The translations under genes were made by a program, and so were the position numbers. A DNA stretch of 64,000 nucleotides from Paracentrotus lividus (lineage: Eukaryota > Echinodermata > Echinoidea > Camarodonta > Echinidae): positions 65,934-129,933 of the forward strand of contig CALNVZ010002068.1 of assembly GCA_940671915.1 (NCBI GenBank), given 5' to 3'. The notes under the pieces were generated by a model that ran no database searches, had not been told where the DNA came from, and saw only the letters and a program-made list of their open reading frames with translations. Shown one piece after another: positions 20,423-31,247 of the stretch (position 1 is the first letter of the stretch; each line of letters opens with the position of its first letter).

Positions 20423-22188
20423 CGGGGTCATCCCGATAGTCCGCGGGTCCGATAGTCCGGGGGGGGGGGGTGATGTTTGTTACTCTGAAGGTTCGTAATT
20501 CTGAAAATAGAATGAGGTTCGTCATTCCGAAAATAGAAAAAGGTTCGTTAGTTCGAAGATAGAAAAGGTTCGTTAGTTCGAAAATAGAAAAGGTATGTTA
20601 TTCCGATTTTTTTGTTTTATCTAAAACAAGAAAAGGTTTGTTATTTCGAAAATAGAATGAGGTCGTTATTCCGAAAATAGGAAAAGGTTCGTTATCCTGA
20701 ATTTTAGTTATATCTAAAAATAGAAAAGGTTCGTTATTCCGAAAATAGAATGAGGTTCGTTAGTCCGAAAATAGAGAAAGGTTCGTTATTCCGGAAATGA
20801 AATTATTTACTTTAAAAAAAAGAAAAGAATAGTGTAATTAAAAAAAAGAGGATATTATGCAATGATAGTCTCAGCGGCTGTCATTGTTTAACAGCTTCTG
20901 CTGTTAAATTTTGATTTTCGGAGATTTTATTTCACAAAATTATCAACAGCGATTTCTACTGATAACGAATTAGTTTCGCTTCTATAATCGGGCCGTTAAA
21001 CAGTCTATAACTAAACTATGAATTACGCATTTTGTTTCGTTAATTCCATCTTTATTTAATGAAGAATTTATTTCCCAACATTATCAACGGTTGTTATCAC
21101 TCAAGAAATAAATTAATAAATAAATTAATTCCGCAATTTTATTCGTTCAATATCTATTTTATCAAAGAAATTATTTAAAAACATTATCAGCAAAATTAAT
21201 CTTTATCGGAAGATCAAGAATTCGCCACCGATAATGTTTCGAAATAACTTCTTCATCAAATAAAGACGGAGTGGATATAATTGCGAAATTAATTTTTTTT
21301 TTGGCGAAACTTATTGTCGCCATCGATAACGTTGGGAAGTAAATTCTTCATGAAATAAAGATGGAACGAAACAATTGCGGAATAAATAATTTAGTTATGG
21401 ACTGTTTAACGGCCCATTAATAGAAGCGAAACTAATTCTTTATCAGTAAAAATCGCTGTTGATAATTGTGTGAAATAAATTCTCCTAAAATGGAAATTTA
21501 ACAGCAGAAGCTGTTAAACAATAACATCCGCTGAGACTATTATTGCATAATATTTTTTTTTTTTTTTTTTTACCATGAGACACCGTTATTTATTTATTTA
21601 TTTTTTTATTACTTAACTAAGTTTATTTCATTTTCGGAAAACGAACCGTATTTAATTTTTGGACTAACGAACCTTATTTCATTTTCTGACTAAACGAACC
21701 TTTTCTATTTTCGGAATAACAAAAATTGGGAATAACAAACCTTTTCTATTTTCAGACCAACGAACCTTTTTCTATTTTTGGAATAACGAACCCTTTTCTA
21801 TTTTCGGAATAACGAACCTCATCCTAATTTCGGAATAAAGAACCTTTTCTATTTTCGGAATAACAAAAAATTCGGAATAACAAACCTTTTCTATTTTCGG
21901 ACCAACGAACCTTTTTCTATTTTCGGAATAACGAACCTTTTCTGTTTTCGGACTAACAAACATTTTTCTTTTTTCGGAATAACGAACCTTCAGAGTAACA
22001 AACATCTCCCCCCCCCCCCCCCCCCGCGGACTATCTGACCCGCGGACTAACGGACCCCCGGACTATCGGACCCGCGGACTATCGGACCCTCGGACTAACG
22101 GACCCGCAGACTATCGGACCAGCGGACTATCGAACCCGCGGACTATCGGACCTGCGGACTATCGGGCTGTAGCCGAAATGACTCCCCC
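20423..22188. mobile_element. Foldback FB-C, about 1.75 kb, with phrase arrays in both arms
   Basis: Outermost is CCCGATAGTCCGCGGG with its complement in an array of GCGGACTATCGGACC words (22023-22165), then a G/C run (20459-20470 and about 22008-22025). Next are arrays of GGTTCGTTATTCCGAAAATAGAAAA (20489-20790) and their complement (21640-21990). The inner arms pair through TATTATGCAATGATAGTCTCAGCGG, TTTAACAGCTTCTGCTGTTAAA, AGTTTCGCTTCTATAAT and CGATAACGTTGGGAA toward a centre near 21250. Partial copies are at 25866-26090 and 38662-39130. Open frames inside (for example 21772-22005, minus) are the array read in frame. Confidence 0.88.
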
Positions 22189-22300
22189 AAGTTCTATGTC
22201 TCTTATTTAGGTTTTGCACCCAACAAAATAAAATTCTAACTACGTCATGTGAAACAGTGAAGATTCAACTATAGCATGTCTGCCTGGACGTATGAAATAA

Positions 22301-22682
22301 AGTAAAAATGAGTGATTTGGAGACAACTTTGTGAAAATTGGTAAAACTCGCCAAAACTTCAAAAGTATGACTCATAGATAAATGTCCCCAGCACTATTGT
22401 GTGGAGTGAAGTCATGGCTCCCATATATGGAAAAATCTTTCCCAAATATAGAATAGAAATCCAAGGAGAGACAAACTCGCCAAAACTTCAAAAGTATGAC
22501 TCATAAAGTAAAAATGACTGATTTGGAGACAACTTTGTGAAAATTGGTAAAACTCGCCAAAACTTCAAAAGTATGACTCATACATAAATGTCCCCAGCAC
22601 TTTTGTGTGGAGTGAAGTCATGGCTCCCATATATGGAAAAATCTTTCCCAAATATAGAATAGAAATCCAAGGAGAGACAAAT
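22301..22682 (+). repeat. Tandem duplication, 206-bp unit, two copies
   Basis: AGTAAAAATGAGTGATTTGG starts at 22301 and again at 22507. Nearly every base matches over the unit, including CTCGCCAAAACTTCAAAAG and GTCCCCAGCACT. The few differences indicate a recent event. No gene is seen. Confidence 0.9.
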
Positions 22683-22689
22683 TAAAAGA

Positions 22690-23520
22690 GAGAGTTTTCA
22701 GGGAATTGGGGACAGTGAGCTCAGTGCAGTGAGAGTGGGTCAAACTTTGGATCAATACTCTGTGCTCAGAAATTTAGCTGTGTTAAAACAATGTTTTAAA
22801 ATAGGTCCTACTACTGAATTGAGGAGATATTTTACAGGAATGATATTTGAATGTTCCTTTGGGTAGACATATTTGCTTTTGGTTATATTCCTATTTCAAG
22901 TTGAAATTTGTCTCTTAAAAAGTCGAGGGCATGAAAGAGTCTGTGTAGACTGCGTGGCAGGTTTGTGACCAGTGTTGAGTGCTATGCCTACTGACTAGTA
23001 GTAGAATCACCGGTAAAGATTGTGCACATAAAAGGGGGTGGCCTTGCTGATAACTAGGCATACAAGTAATTACAAGGTACCCCTAAGATCTATGAGCTGG
23101 GGACGAGGTTGGTGGCTCAATACTGTGTTCAATTCAAGTTCAAGAACATCATCATAATCAACACAAATCATCAATTATCACGACTGACATAATCATTTTC
23201 AGCCACATACTTATCTTTCTCATTTTTACTGATTTGACTTGACTCACAAACATAAAGGAATATTAGAAAAAAAAAATTCAAATCAATACACTACTGATAA
23301 GTGTGGCCTCTCGCTCAGGCCATGTGGAGGCGATTTATTACCCCCTCCGCCTAGGGGACAGGGAACAGTCGGGCATGACTATGAGTGGGACTACGGCACA
23401 GATGTGTATGCTCAATATCACCTATCACGACAATGGATTTGTCGACCAACTGGTTGCTAGGCTAGCATGAAACCCATCGGTGTGCAGTGCAGGCAAGGTT
23501 CAAAATCCAAGCTGCCACCA
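22690..23520. other. Non-coding stretch, no gene recognised
   Basis: Unremarkable composition except a GC-richer patch at 23300-23460. No splice-bounded exon with family resemblance is found. Confidence 0.4.
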
Positions 23521-23686
23521 CGACAATAAATTAAACTCGGTTGGGAAACCAGTTACAGTAAATATCGAGTTTAATAAAGCTAACTTCAACGAGCTTACCA
23601 CACATTAACAGATACCGGCCTGGAAGGGACGTAGAGGGCCGCAAAACATAATTACAGTACACATCCATAAAACTGGTTGACACGAT
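23521..23686. repeat. Dispersed about 170-bp repeat, copy 2
   Basis: Matches 13248-13416 from ACGACAAT onward, with differences such as CTCGGTTGGG for CACGGATGGG. Confidence 0.75.
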
Positions 23687-24377
23687 GTGCACACAGAGCA
23701 CACATAAACAACACATATTAAAATACGCAATCAATGCACTGCGTTGGTTGATCGCGCTCGACGAATGAATTACGCTCACCAAGCTCATACTGTGCGTTGG
23801 CCATGCGTCGAACATGTGACCGCGCCATGACCGGTCACATAGGCAGCGGAACGAATTTGAAAGTGTGGGGTCATGATGGAAAAGGGGTACTTTTTCTGAA
23901 AGTGGGGCGTTTGAGATCAGAGACAAAAAAAAAAAAAAAGAAAAAAAAAAAAAGGAGAAAAATATTCGGATGAATAAGGGGTGCCCCCCCCCAAAAAAAA
24001 AAGAGATGCCTCTAAATGGATTTGTATCTAAATGAAACATTGAAAAAAAAAACAACAAACGAACAAAAAAAAAAACAATGCGAGCGCGAAGCCCGAGCCG
24101 ATCGTGCATCAAAGACCCAATATAAATACAACACAAAAAGTAAGTTCCCCCTATTTTAGATATCAATAATTTTTGAACCACGAGGAATTGAAAAAAAATC
24201 TAATAATATGTCCGTGTAGGTAATTTTATGAGCTACCAGTTTTAAGAAGAATCATCATGTCATGCTTCAATGTGTAATGGTTAAATGCAAAAATGTCCTT
24301 TTTGAAGTTCACAAGGCGATTATCGCAACTTTGATTAATTATTTCGGAACAATATTAAAACAATTTAATATCATGCT
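23687..24377. other. Low-complexity A-rich stretch, no gene seen
   Basis: Contains A runs at 23927-23953, 23990-24001 and 24043-24075, and a C run at about 23986. The long minus-strand frame across it is poly-Phe/Ser from these runs. The rest shows no recognised element. Confidence 0.45.
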
Positions 24378-25548
24378 TGTCAAAAAAAGATGCCACATGT
24401 GTGCCCTAACATACAAAATGAGTTCATGAAAAACTTCCATGGTTGAGTGAGCACTGGGTTAAAATTGCAAAAACTGCAGTTTTTGCAAATTGTACGTGGC
24501 ATGTTTGATCAATATGATGGAATCCCTGTTTTGGAAGTTTATTTCGATTTTTGCTAACAATTCACGGTTGAATGAACACATAAAAAAAAAAAAAAAAAGG
24601 GGGGGAATTTTTGAATAATGAACAGGAATTGTAGTAATTTTAGGCACTAAAAACCATCTCAGTAACATTTTTGGGGTTATGTTTAGAACCTTTGGACATG
24701 TGTCAATGATCCTATGGCACTTAAAAACAAAAAAACATGCTTCAATGAGCACGTGAGACTAGAAAAACCTATTTTGCCATGTATGGACTAAAATTTGAAT
24801 TTTTACTTTCATTAAACAGCACGATTGCTTTGGGGAGTACCTTTGAATTTATTATCACAAAAATCCCGATGTTACACGCCTCACTAGGCACAATATACAA
24901 GAAAAGCCTGCAAATGAGAAAAAAGTTTAGTGCTCCGTCACGGTTCAGTGACTTACCGGGATAGCAATTTGAATTATGACCATCTTAAGCTGTGTGTCAA
25001 GTTTCATGGAATAAGTCAAGTAGACAAAAAATTATCAATGAAATTGTGCCAAATTTCACTTTTTGCTAAACCTCTGTACACAAAGTTAATGTGGGAGGCA
25101 ATCAGTATCTGACAATTATGAAATTCGGCCTAAATTCATGGATGATTATTGTTTATCCTACCATGAGTTATACCATGAAACTTGAACCGTGACGGAGCTC
25201 TAAACTTTCTTCTCATTTGCATGATTTTCTTGTATCTTGTGCCCAGTAAGACGTGAAACACCGGGATTTTTGTGAAAATAAATTTCGAGGTACCCTCCCA
25301 AAACAATTGTGCTGTTTAATCAAAGTAAAAATTCAAATTTTACTCCATACATGACAAATTAGGTTTTCTAGTCTTATGTGTTCATTGAACCATGAATTTT
25401 CAAAAAAGTGCCATAGGATCATTGACACATGTCCAAAGGTTTTGTACATAACCCCAAAAACGATAAAGAGATGATTTTTAGTGTCTAAACTTACTAAAAT
25501 ACCTCTTTGTAATTATAAAATGGCGTATTTTTTTGTTGTTTGATGGGT
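24378..25548. mobile_element. Foldback FB-A copy 2
   Basis: Left arm 24378 to about 25030, right arm about 25140-25548, centre near 25090. Paired landmarks: TAAGCTGTGTGTCAAGTTTCATGG with CCATGAAACTTGAACC; GTGCTCCGTCACGGTTC with its complement; GAGCACGTGAGACTAG with CTAGTCTTATGTGTTC; GGACATGTGTCAATGATCC with GGATCATTGACACATGTCC. It lacks the insertions present in copy 1 and so serves as the empty-site reference. The right arm stops at TTCATTC, where unit U begins. Confidence 0.85.
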
Positions 25549-25553
25549 TCATT

Positions 25554-25864
25554 CGGCTTGCGACGATCGTCTGCGTTCGCGGAGCGGGGATGGCCGTACC
25601 CTTTCAGGAACCACCGGGGGGGGGGGGCTTTTCTCGAAAGAGTCGTTAGGGAGGGGAGTCAAATTAACGCACCCATTCGGGACAACCGGGGTGGGGGGGG
25701 GGCTTTCTCGAAAGGCTGTGTTAGTAGTTTTCTGACCAGTCGTTTGTATGAAAATTATTTATCAAATAATAACAATATAATATTGATAGATATAATAGGA
25801 GAAAAAGAGAGCGGGTATTTTTTTTTTATATTGAAGTTCATAATTCTAGACCCCCCCCCCCCCA
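25554..25864 (+). repeat. G-rich repeat unit U, copy 1
   Basis: CGACGATCGTCTGCGTTCG, GCGGGGATGGCCG, CGGGGG runs, CTTTCTCGAAAGG, then TTAGTAGTTTTCTGA and a C run. The same order is found at 26116-26425; 5' parts are at 28066-28211 and 32357-32496, and a 3' part at 38566-38660. Gly/Arg-rich frames are by-products of the G runs. Confidence 0.8.
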
Positions 25865-25865
25865 A

Positions 25866-26090
25866 GCGGCTAAGCCCGATGTCCGCTGGTCCGATAGTCC
25901 GCGGTTCGAAAGTCCGCGGCGGCCCTGCGGTCCGATAGTCAGAAAGGTTCGTTTTCCTAAAATAGAAAAATGTTCGTTATTCCGAAAATAGAATGAGTTT
26001 TGGTTTTCCGTAAACAGAATAAGGTTCGTTATCCGAAAATTGAGCAATTATTTACTACAGAGCGAATGGATTAAGATAGTTGGGGACTGT
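25866..26090 (+). repeat. FB-C fragment
   Basis: GTCCGCTGGTCCGATAGTCCGCGG, then AAGGTTCGTTTTCCTAAAATAG and GTTCGTTATTCCGAAAATAG, as in FB-C, ending GCGAATGGATTAAGATAGTTGG, which recurs near 38719. Confidence 0.75.
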
Positions 26091-26115
26091 GTTTGGTCAC
26101 CGATGAATGGCTTGC

Positions 26116-26425
26116 ACGATCGTCTGCGTTCGACCGGGGGGGGGATGGAGCGGGGATGGCCGCATCCTTTCGTGAACACCAGGGGGGGGGGGGCTTTTTT
26201 CGAAAGGGTTTGTTGAGGGAGGGGGGGTCAATTAACGTACCCATTCGGGAAAACCGGGGGGGGGGCTTTCTCGAAAGGGATGTGTTAGTAGTTTTCTGAA
26301 GAAGTCGTTTTATGAAATTATTCATTAAATAATAACAATATAATATTAATAGATTATGAATGGAGAAATAGAGGAGACCTTGCATTTTTTGTCGTTGATA
26401 TTGAATTTCATAAATTTGACCCCCC
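26116..26425 (+). repeat. G-rich repeat unit U, copy 2
   Basis: Same landmark order as copy 1. The continuous word CGGGAAAACC-G(n)-CTTTCTCGAAAGG here supplies the empty site for the large TIR element that starts at 28212. Confidence 0.8.
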
Positions 26426-26487
26426 CCCCAAAGCGTTCTCATTTGCATAGAAGTTTAGAAGCTCCGTCAAACAGTATTAAACCGGCC

Positions 26488-27926
26488 TTAAAGGTAGTGT
26501 CATCCTTTTGCAGGCAAAAATATTACATTTCTAGTTTTTTAGAGGATGTATAGGGTACATGCAGGTAATATGGGCCAGCAGGTAATATGTGCCACCTGAA
26601 GCATAACATGTCGTGACCGTCGACCGGTGACCGGTGACCGGTGTGAGCGCAATAATGTTGTTCATATGAAGTGTATACGAAAATCTAGCATTGTGAGACC
26701 ATCTGATGCCGAAATTTCTCTGAGAAAATTGCTGAAATCTAAAAAGGTAGGAAAAACTTACGGCAATTTTTTACTCTGATGTAAAATTTGACACTACACA
26801 GAATGTGATGGTGAAAGAGTGTTTGGGGGGGGGGGGGTAACCTCGATTGTTTGTATATTTAGTAATCTTATAGTTTCATTTTGATCATACTAGCGTGAAC
26901 AGGTCAATTAGTTGTAGTGAAGGGGTGATATGTGGTATTGAATGCTTGCCTGACATAGCAATCAGTGCAGGTAATATGGGCCGTCCAAAATGGCGGAAAT
27001 GATTCTGGTACTTAGTATTGGGATGGGCCATCAATCTCTTTGCTACGATTTTTGGGGGTATATTCACAATTTATAATCAATATAAATAACTTATTGTAGG
27101 CCTATATTGATTTGTATAATGAAAATAATATTTAAATAATATTAAAAAAGATATAATATACAAAATACAAAACAATGAATTATATAGTCAAAGTATTTAC
27201 TGAAAGGGTCTTATAATTTTAAATGATATCTGAAAGTTAATGATTTTCAACATTTTAAGCAAATTCCAGACATAGAAGAGTTATTGTAGGTTTTTAAAAA
27301 ATACATTAAATATATGTGCCCATATTACTTGCACATGCAGTTAATATGGGCACTTTGGTGATGACGTCAACATTTAATTATTGCAGACAGGGGGGTTGGT
27401 GATAATTGTTTTTCTTCACAATAAAAGTTAGAGCAGTAGTTATTGATTCATATAAACAAAGATTGGACTGTGTGTCACTTTGTAATTTTATGCAAATTAG
27501 GCAAATGAGCTTAGGGGGGGCCCATATTACCTGCATGTACCCTATCAATGACTTCTTATTCCCACAACATGATTAAGCTGAAATGTCTATGTTTGTTATG
27601 ATATCGCAATTATCAAAATTCATTCCTAATTTTTCGAACCTCGACAAAATATACCGTATAACCGTTGACCGTTAGCGCCGAGAATAATGCACACTGATCC
27701 GCCGTATGTATATTGCCGTGTGTGGTCCGTGCTGCATGCGCTGTAATATCAACGAGGTTGATGGAGAGCTGGTCTCAATTGGTAGTCAGATATTCGTTTC
27801 ATATTACTGATCTACGCAACCTATGACAGTAGGATTGAATAGACAGTATAGGTTGATCATATTCTAAAGTTATGCAAAGTTGCATTAGTTTTCGCAATTT
27901 GAGAAAAAGGTTGACACTACCTTTAA
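26488..27926. mobile_element. MITE with TTAAAGGTAGTGTCA termini, interrupted by el2
   Basis: The left end TTAAAGGTAGTGTCATCC pairs with GGTTGACACTACCTTTAA at the right. The TIR element at 26553-27542 sits 65 bp inside the left end, so it inserted later. The right part is repeated at about 32035-32218 as part of the larger duplication. Confidence 0.65.
26553..27542. mobile_element. TIR element el2, phrase type GCAGGTAATATGGGCC
   Basis: The termini are GGGTACATGCAGGTAATATGGGCC and its complement, flanked by TA (26551-26552 and 27543-27544). The phrase recurs at 26561-26577, 26578-26594, 26967-26983, inverted at 27316-27332, direct at 27337-27353 and inverted at 27519-27534. TGACGTCA is at 27362-27369, nine bases after the direct copy, exactly as in the sister at 2168-3149. 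Interior homology to the sister includes CTGATGTAAAATTTGACA and AGAATGTGATGGT. It is non-coding. Confidence 0.85.
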
Positions 27927-28065
27927 ATAGAAAAGTAGCATTAAAAAAAAAATTTTAGCAGTGAGGCACGGACGCTTGTAGTTGGACACAAACACACATA
28001 CTTGACCTCTTTTATATTTTTCCTCAAAACTTTGTAAAGCGAAGACAGTAGAATCGAGGCGGTGC

Positions 28066-28211
28066 TACAACGATCGTCTGCGTTCGCGGAGCGGGGATGG
28101 AGCGGGGATGGCCGCACCCTTTCGTGAACAACGGGGGGCTTTTCTCGAAAGGGTGGGTTGAGGGAGGGGAGTAGAATTAACGAACCTATTCGGGAACACG
28201 GGGGGGGGGGG
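28066..28211 (+). repeat. Unit U, 5' part, interrupted by the large TIR element
   Basis: Runs from ACGATCGTCTGCG to CGGGAACACGGGG and stops in the G run. The 3' part of U resumes at 38566 with GGGGGCTTTCTCGAAAGG. Confidence 0.75.
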
Positions 28212-28508
28212 TGTTGAGCCTCAAATGTAAAAATCGCCCACTAATGTAAAAATGCCCTCAAATGCCCTCAAATGTCACAACACGTCAAACCACAATGTAA
28301 AAATTGCCCTCAAATGTCACAACACGTCAACCACGAATGTAAAAATGCCCTCAAATGTAACAACACATCAACCACAAATGTAAAAAGTTTTCATTTTAAC
28401 CACTAATGTCTTAACATGTCACCCACAAATGTAAAAACTCATCACAATTGTATTTAACAATGAGGAATGTTGCTAAATGGAACAAAAATGTTTCAATTAC
28501 GATATAAG

Positions 28509-28560
28509 CATAATACATAGTATAGAAAGATTTTAAAATCTTTCTATATTATGTATTATG
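28509..28560. repeat. Near-perfect 26-bp-arm hairpin
   Basis: CATAATACATAGTATAGAAAG and TTTT are followed at once by AAAA and CTTTCTATATTATGTATTATG, with essentially no loop. The second copy is at 32794-32846. Confidence 0.85.
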
Positions 28561-29375
28561 TTTCATTCATTATGTTTTTAAAACAAGAGATTAGATAAAA
28601 AGACGGGTATGGAATTATCTAAAAATTATTGCATCATTTTCGGGCATTCTTTTATTCCTTTTTGGGTGCAAATTGTAACTTTCGTTAGTCTCAAGCGAAT
28701 ACTGCGTTATTATGGAGTCTTGTTTGATGCCGTATAGCCTTACCAACCTGTGTGGCATAAGCGCCATTTCATGCGAAACGACCCCCCCATAGGCTCTTGA
28801 AGAAAGGTGTAGAATCGAGCGGGGATATGCACCCGCCCCCCCCCTTCATAGGGATTTCATGCACGAATTTTCAGACTCCTACTCACATAGTCATGACAGT
28901 TATGTGCATAGATGGGCATAGTTTTCAAGAAAAATTGCTTTGTTAACGCCATAATTTTGGCTCAGCTTGATTTTGTGAAAATATTGGAATGGCATTTTCC
29001 ATAAAATTTTCCGTAAAACATGTCCAGATTGATGGATAGAGGCTGCTCAAATAATAACATAACACAAAAAGACGCTTATAACATGCCTCCAAATAAGAAT
29101 TTACCCATTTTTGCTCAGTTTATATCCTAAAAAAGGGACTCATGTGACTTTCAAAATGTGCCTTTTTATGTGTGTTAAATCACGCATACCATATTGGATC
29201 ATGCGATTTTTACCAACAAGGGGCCAGATAGTTGAATAAACATTACCAGTAAATCTTGTTACAGGACACTCCTCCGTTTAAACGTTTTGCGTGTGGATGT
29301 GTATGTGTGTGTATATGCATGCGCGTATTCTGGGGGGGGGGGCTTTACGGGCCCGGGCCCCCCGGGGGCGGCAGG

Positions 29376-29560
29376 GGCGCAGAAAGAGGAAGAAAGAGGG
29401 AGAAAAGGAAGAAAAAAAAAAAAGAGAAAAAAGAGAAAGAGAAAAAGGGGGAAAGAGGAAGGGAAAAAGGGGAAAGAGGAAGGAAGAAAAAGAAAAAAAA
29501 AAAAAGAAAAGAGAGAGAGAGAGAGGAAGGGAAAAAAGGAGAGGGGGAGAAGGGCGCCTT
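29376..29560 (+). repeat. Purine (GAAA/GGAA) tract
   Basis: About 185 bp of almost pure A and G. Every forward frame reads Lys/Glu/Arg/Gly. Repeated at 33664-33838. Confidence 0.9.
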
Positions 29561-29584
29561 AAAAAAAATGGGGGGAGGGGGGGG

Positions 29585-30960
29585 GTCAACGACTGTAAAC
29601 TAAGGGGCGCCAAATTGACCTTAAACTTAGGGGCGCAAATCGACCTTAAAATTAGGGGGGCCGCCAAATCGACCTTAAACTTAAGGGCGCCAAATCGACC
29701 TTAAATTTAGGGGGCGCCAAAATCGACCTTAAATTAGGGGGGCGCAAATCGACCTTAAATTTAGGGGCGCCAAATCGACAGTAACTAAGGGGCGCCAAAT
29801 TGACCTTAAAGTTAGGGGCGCAAAATCGACCTTAAATTTAGGGGGGCGCCAAATCGACCTTTAATTTAGGGGGGGGGCGCCAAATCGACAGTAAACTAAG
29901 GGGCGCCAAATTGACCTTAAATTAAGGGGCGCCAAATCGACCTTAAATTTAGGGGCGCCAAATCGACAGTAAACTTAGGGCGCCAAATTGACCTTAAACT
30001 TATAGGGGCGCCCCAATCGACCTTAATTTAGGGGGGGCCAAATCGACATTAAACTACGGGGGAGCCAAATTGAGTTAAACGTAGGGGCGCCAAATAGACC
30101 TTCAACATAGGTGGGACGCCAAATCGACCTTAATTTAGCGGCTCTAAATCGACCTTAAATTCAGGGGGCGCCAAATCAAACTTAAAATTAAGAGGGGTCC
30201 AAAATGAGCTAACGTGGGGGGCCAAATTGACCCCAAACTTAGATGTGAGTGCCAAATCGACCTTAAACTTAAGGGCGCTAAATCGACCTTAGATTTAGGA
30301 GGGGCGCAAATCGACCTTAAACTTAGGGGCGCAAAATCGACCTTAATTTAGGGGCGCCAAATCGAACTTAAACCTAAAGGGGCGCCAAAATGATCTTAAA
30401 CGTAAGGGCGCCAAATTTAGATTAAATGTAGGGGCGCAAAAATGATCTGAAACTTAAGGGGCGTGAATGACCTGAAACTTATGGGGGCACTGAATTGAAG
30501 TTAAGGGATGTCAAATCGATTTAAAATTAGGGGCGCCAAATTGAGCTTACACTTATAGGGCGCCCAATTGATCTGCAATAAGGGGCGCCAAATTTACCTG
30601 AAACTAATGAATTATTACATTGTGTTCCTGAGGAGCATGAAATGTCCCGTTTTCTAATCATTTGAATACATCAAAACTTCCGTTCATGCTTCGCGCTCGC
30701 CTGTGTTTTCTCTTACCAAAATTTACATTATGGATTCTAACCATCAAAACATTTCAATTTATTTGATTTCACGTTACATTCATTTTTGCATTTCAAATTG
30801 ACCTAAATCTTAGGGGGCGCCAAATTGAGCTTAGACGTAGGGGCGTCAATTGACCTGAGACTTAGGGATGCCAAATTTATCTTAAAACTTAGGGGCTCCA
30901 ACTTTATTTGAAGTTAGGAGGTGTGCCGAATTTACCTGAAACTAAGGGACAACAATTGGT
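29585..30960 (+). repeat. Diverged tandem array, about 27-bp unit GGGGCGCCAAATCGACCTTAAACTTA
   Basis: Forty or more units vary in G-run length and in the ATCGACC/ATTGACC and TTTA/CTTA positions, with spacers (for example 30600-30790) between blocks. Related arrays are at 33871-35230 and 36487-37080. CG-containing GGCGCC is retained in most units. Non-coding. Confidence 0.9.
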
Positions 30961-31000
30961 ATTTGAAATATGGTCTCTAAAATTTTAATTCCTCCTGGGC

Positions 31001-31247
31001 TCTGTTGCATAAAACTTTTAACCGGAGTTTTTTCCGGTTAAAATCTGAAAACTCCGGTTACAATATTTTTCTGGATTTTTACTGTTTTTTCCATTGCATA
31101 AAAACATACCAGAGTTTTCAAAAGTATTAAATGCAATAATTTTTAGGGAGTTTTGAAACTCAGGTTGAATAACCTAAGAAATAGGTCTACATAAGCTGAG
31201 ATTTTTAACCAGGAAACTCGGGTTAAAAAAAAAGTTTTATGCAACAC
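31001..31247. mobile_element. Small MITE with GTTGCATAAAACTTTTAACC termini
   Basis: TCTGTTGCATAAAACTTTTAACC pairs with GGTTAAAAAAAAAGTTTTATGCAAC at the other end, about 245 bp apart, and the interior is also partly inverted (AACTCCGG and its relatives). Copies lie at 35287-35535 and 37148-37395 as passengers of the larger duplication. Confidence 0.75.

Noticed and set aside
23531-24181. 216-codon minus-strand frame
   Set aside because: Half is poly-Phe/Ser from A runs and the end is the dispersed repeat shared with 13248-13416.
25540-26448. Gly/Arg-rich and Pro-rich frames in unit U
   Set aside because: Same nucleotide repeat in several copies, each copy open in a different frame; explained by G runs.
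29256-29704. Open frames rich in Lys/Glu/Arg/Gly (also 33540-33891)
   Set aside because: They are the purine tract read in three frames; all frames stay open because the tract lacks T.
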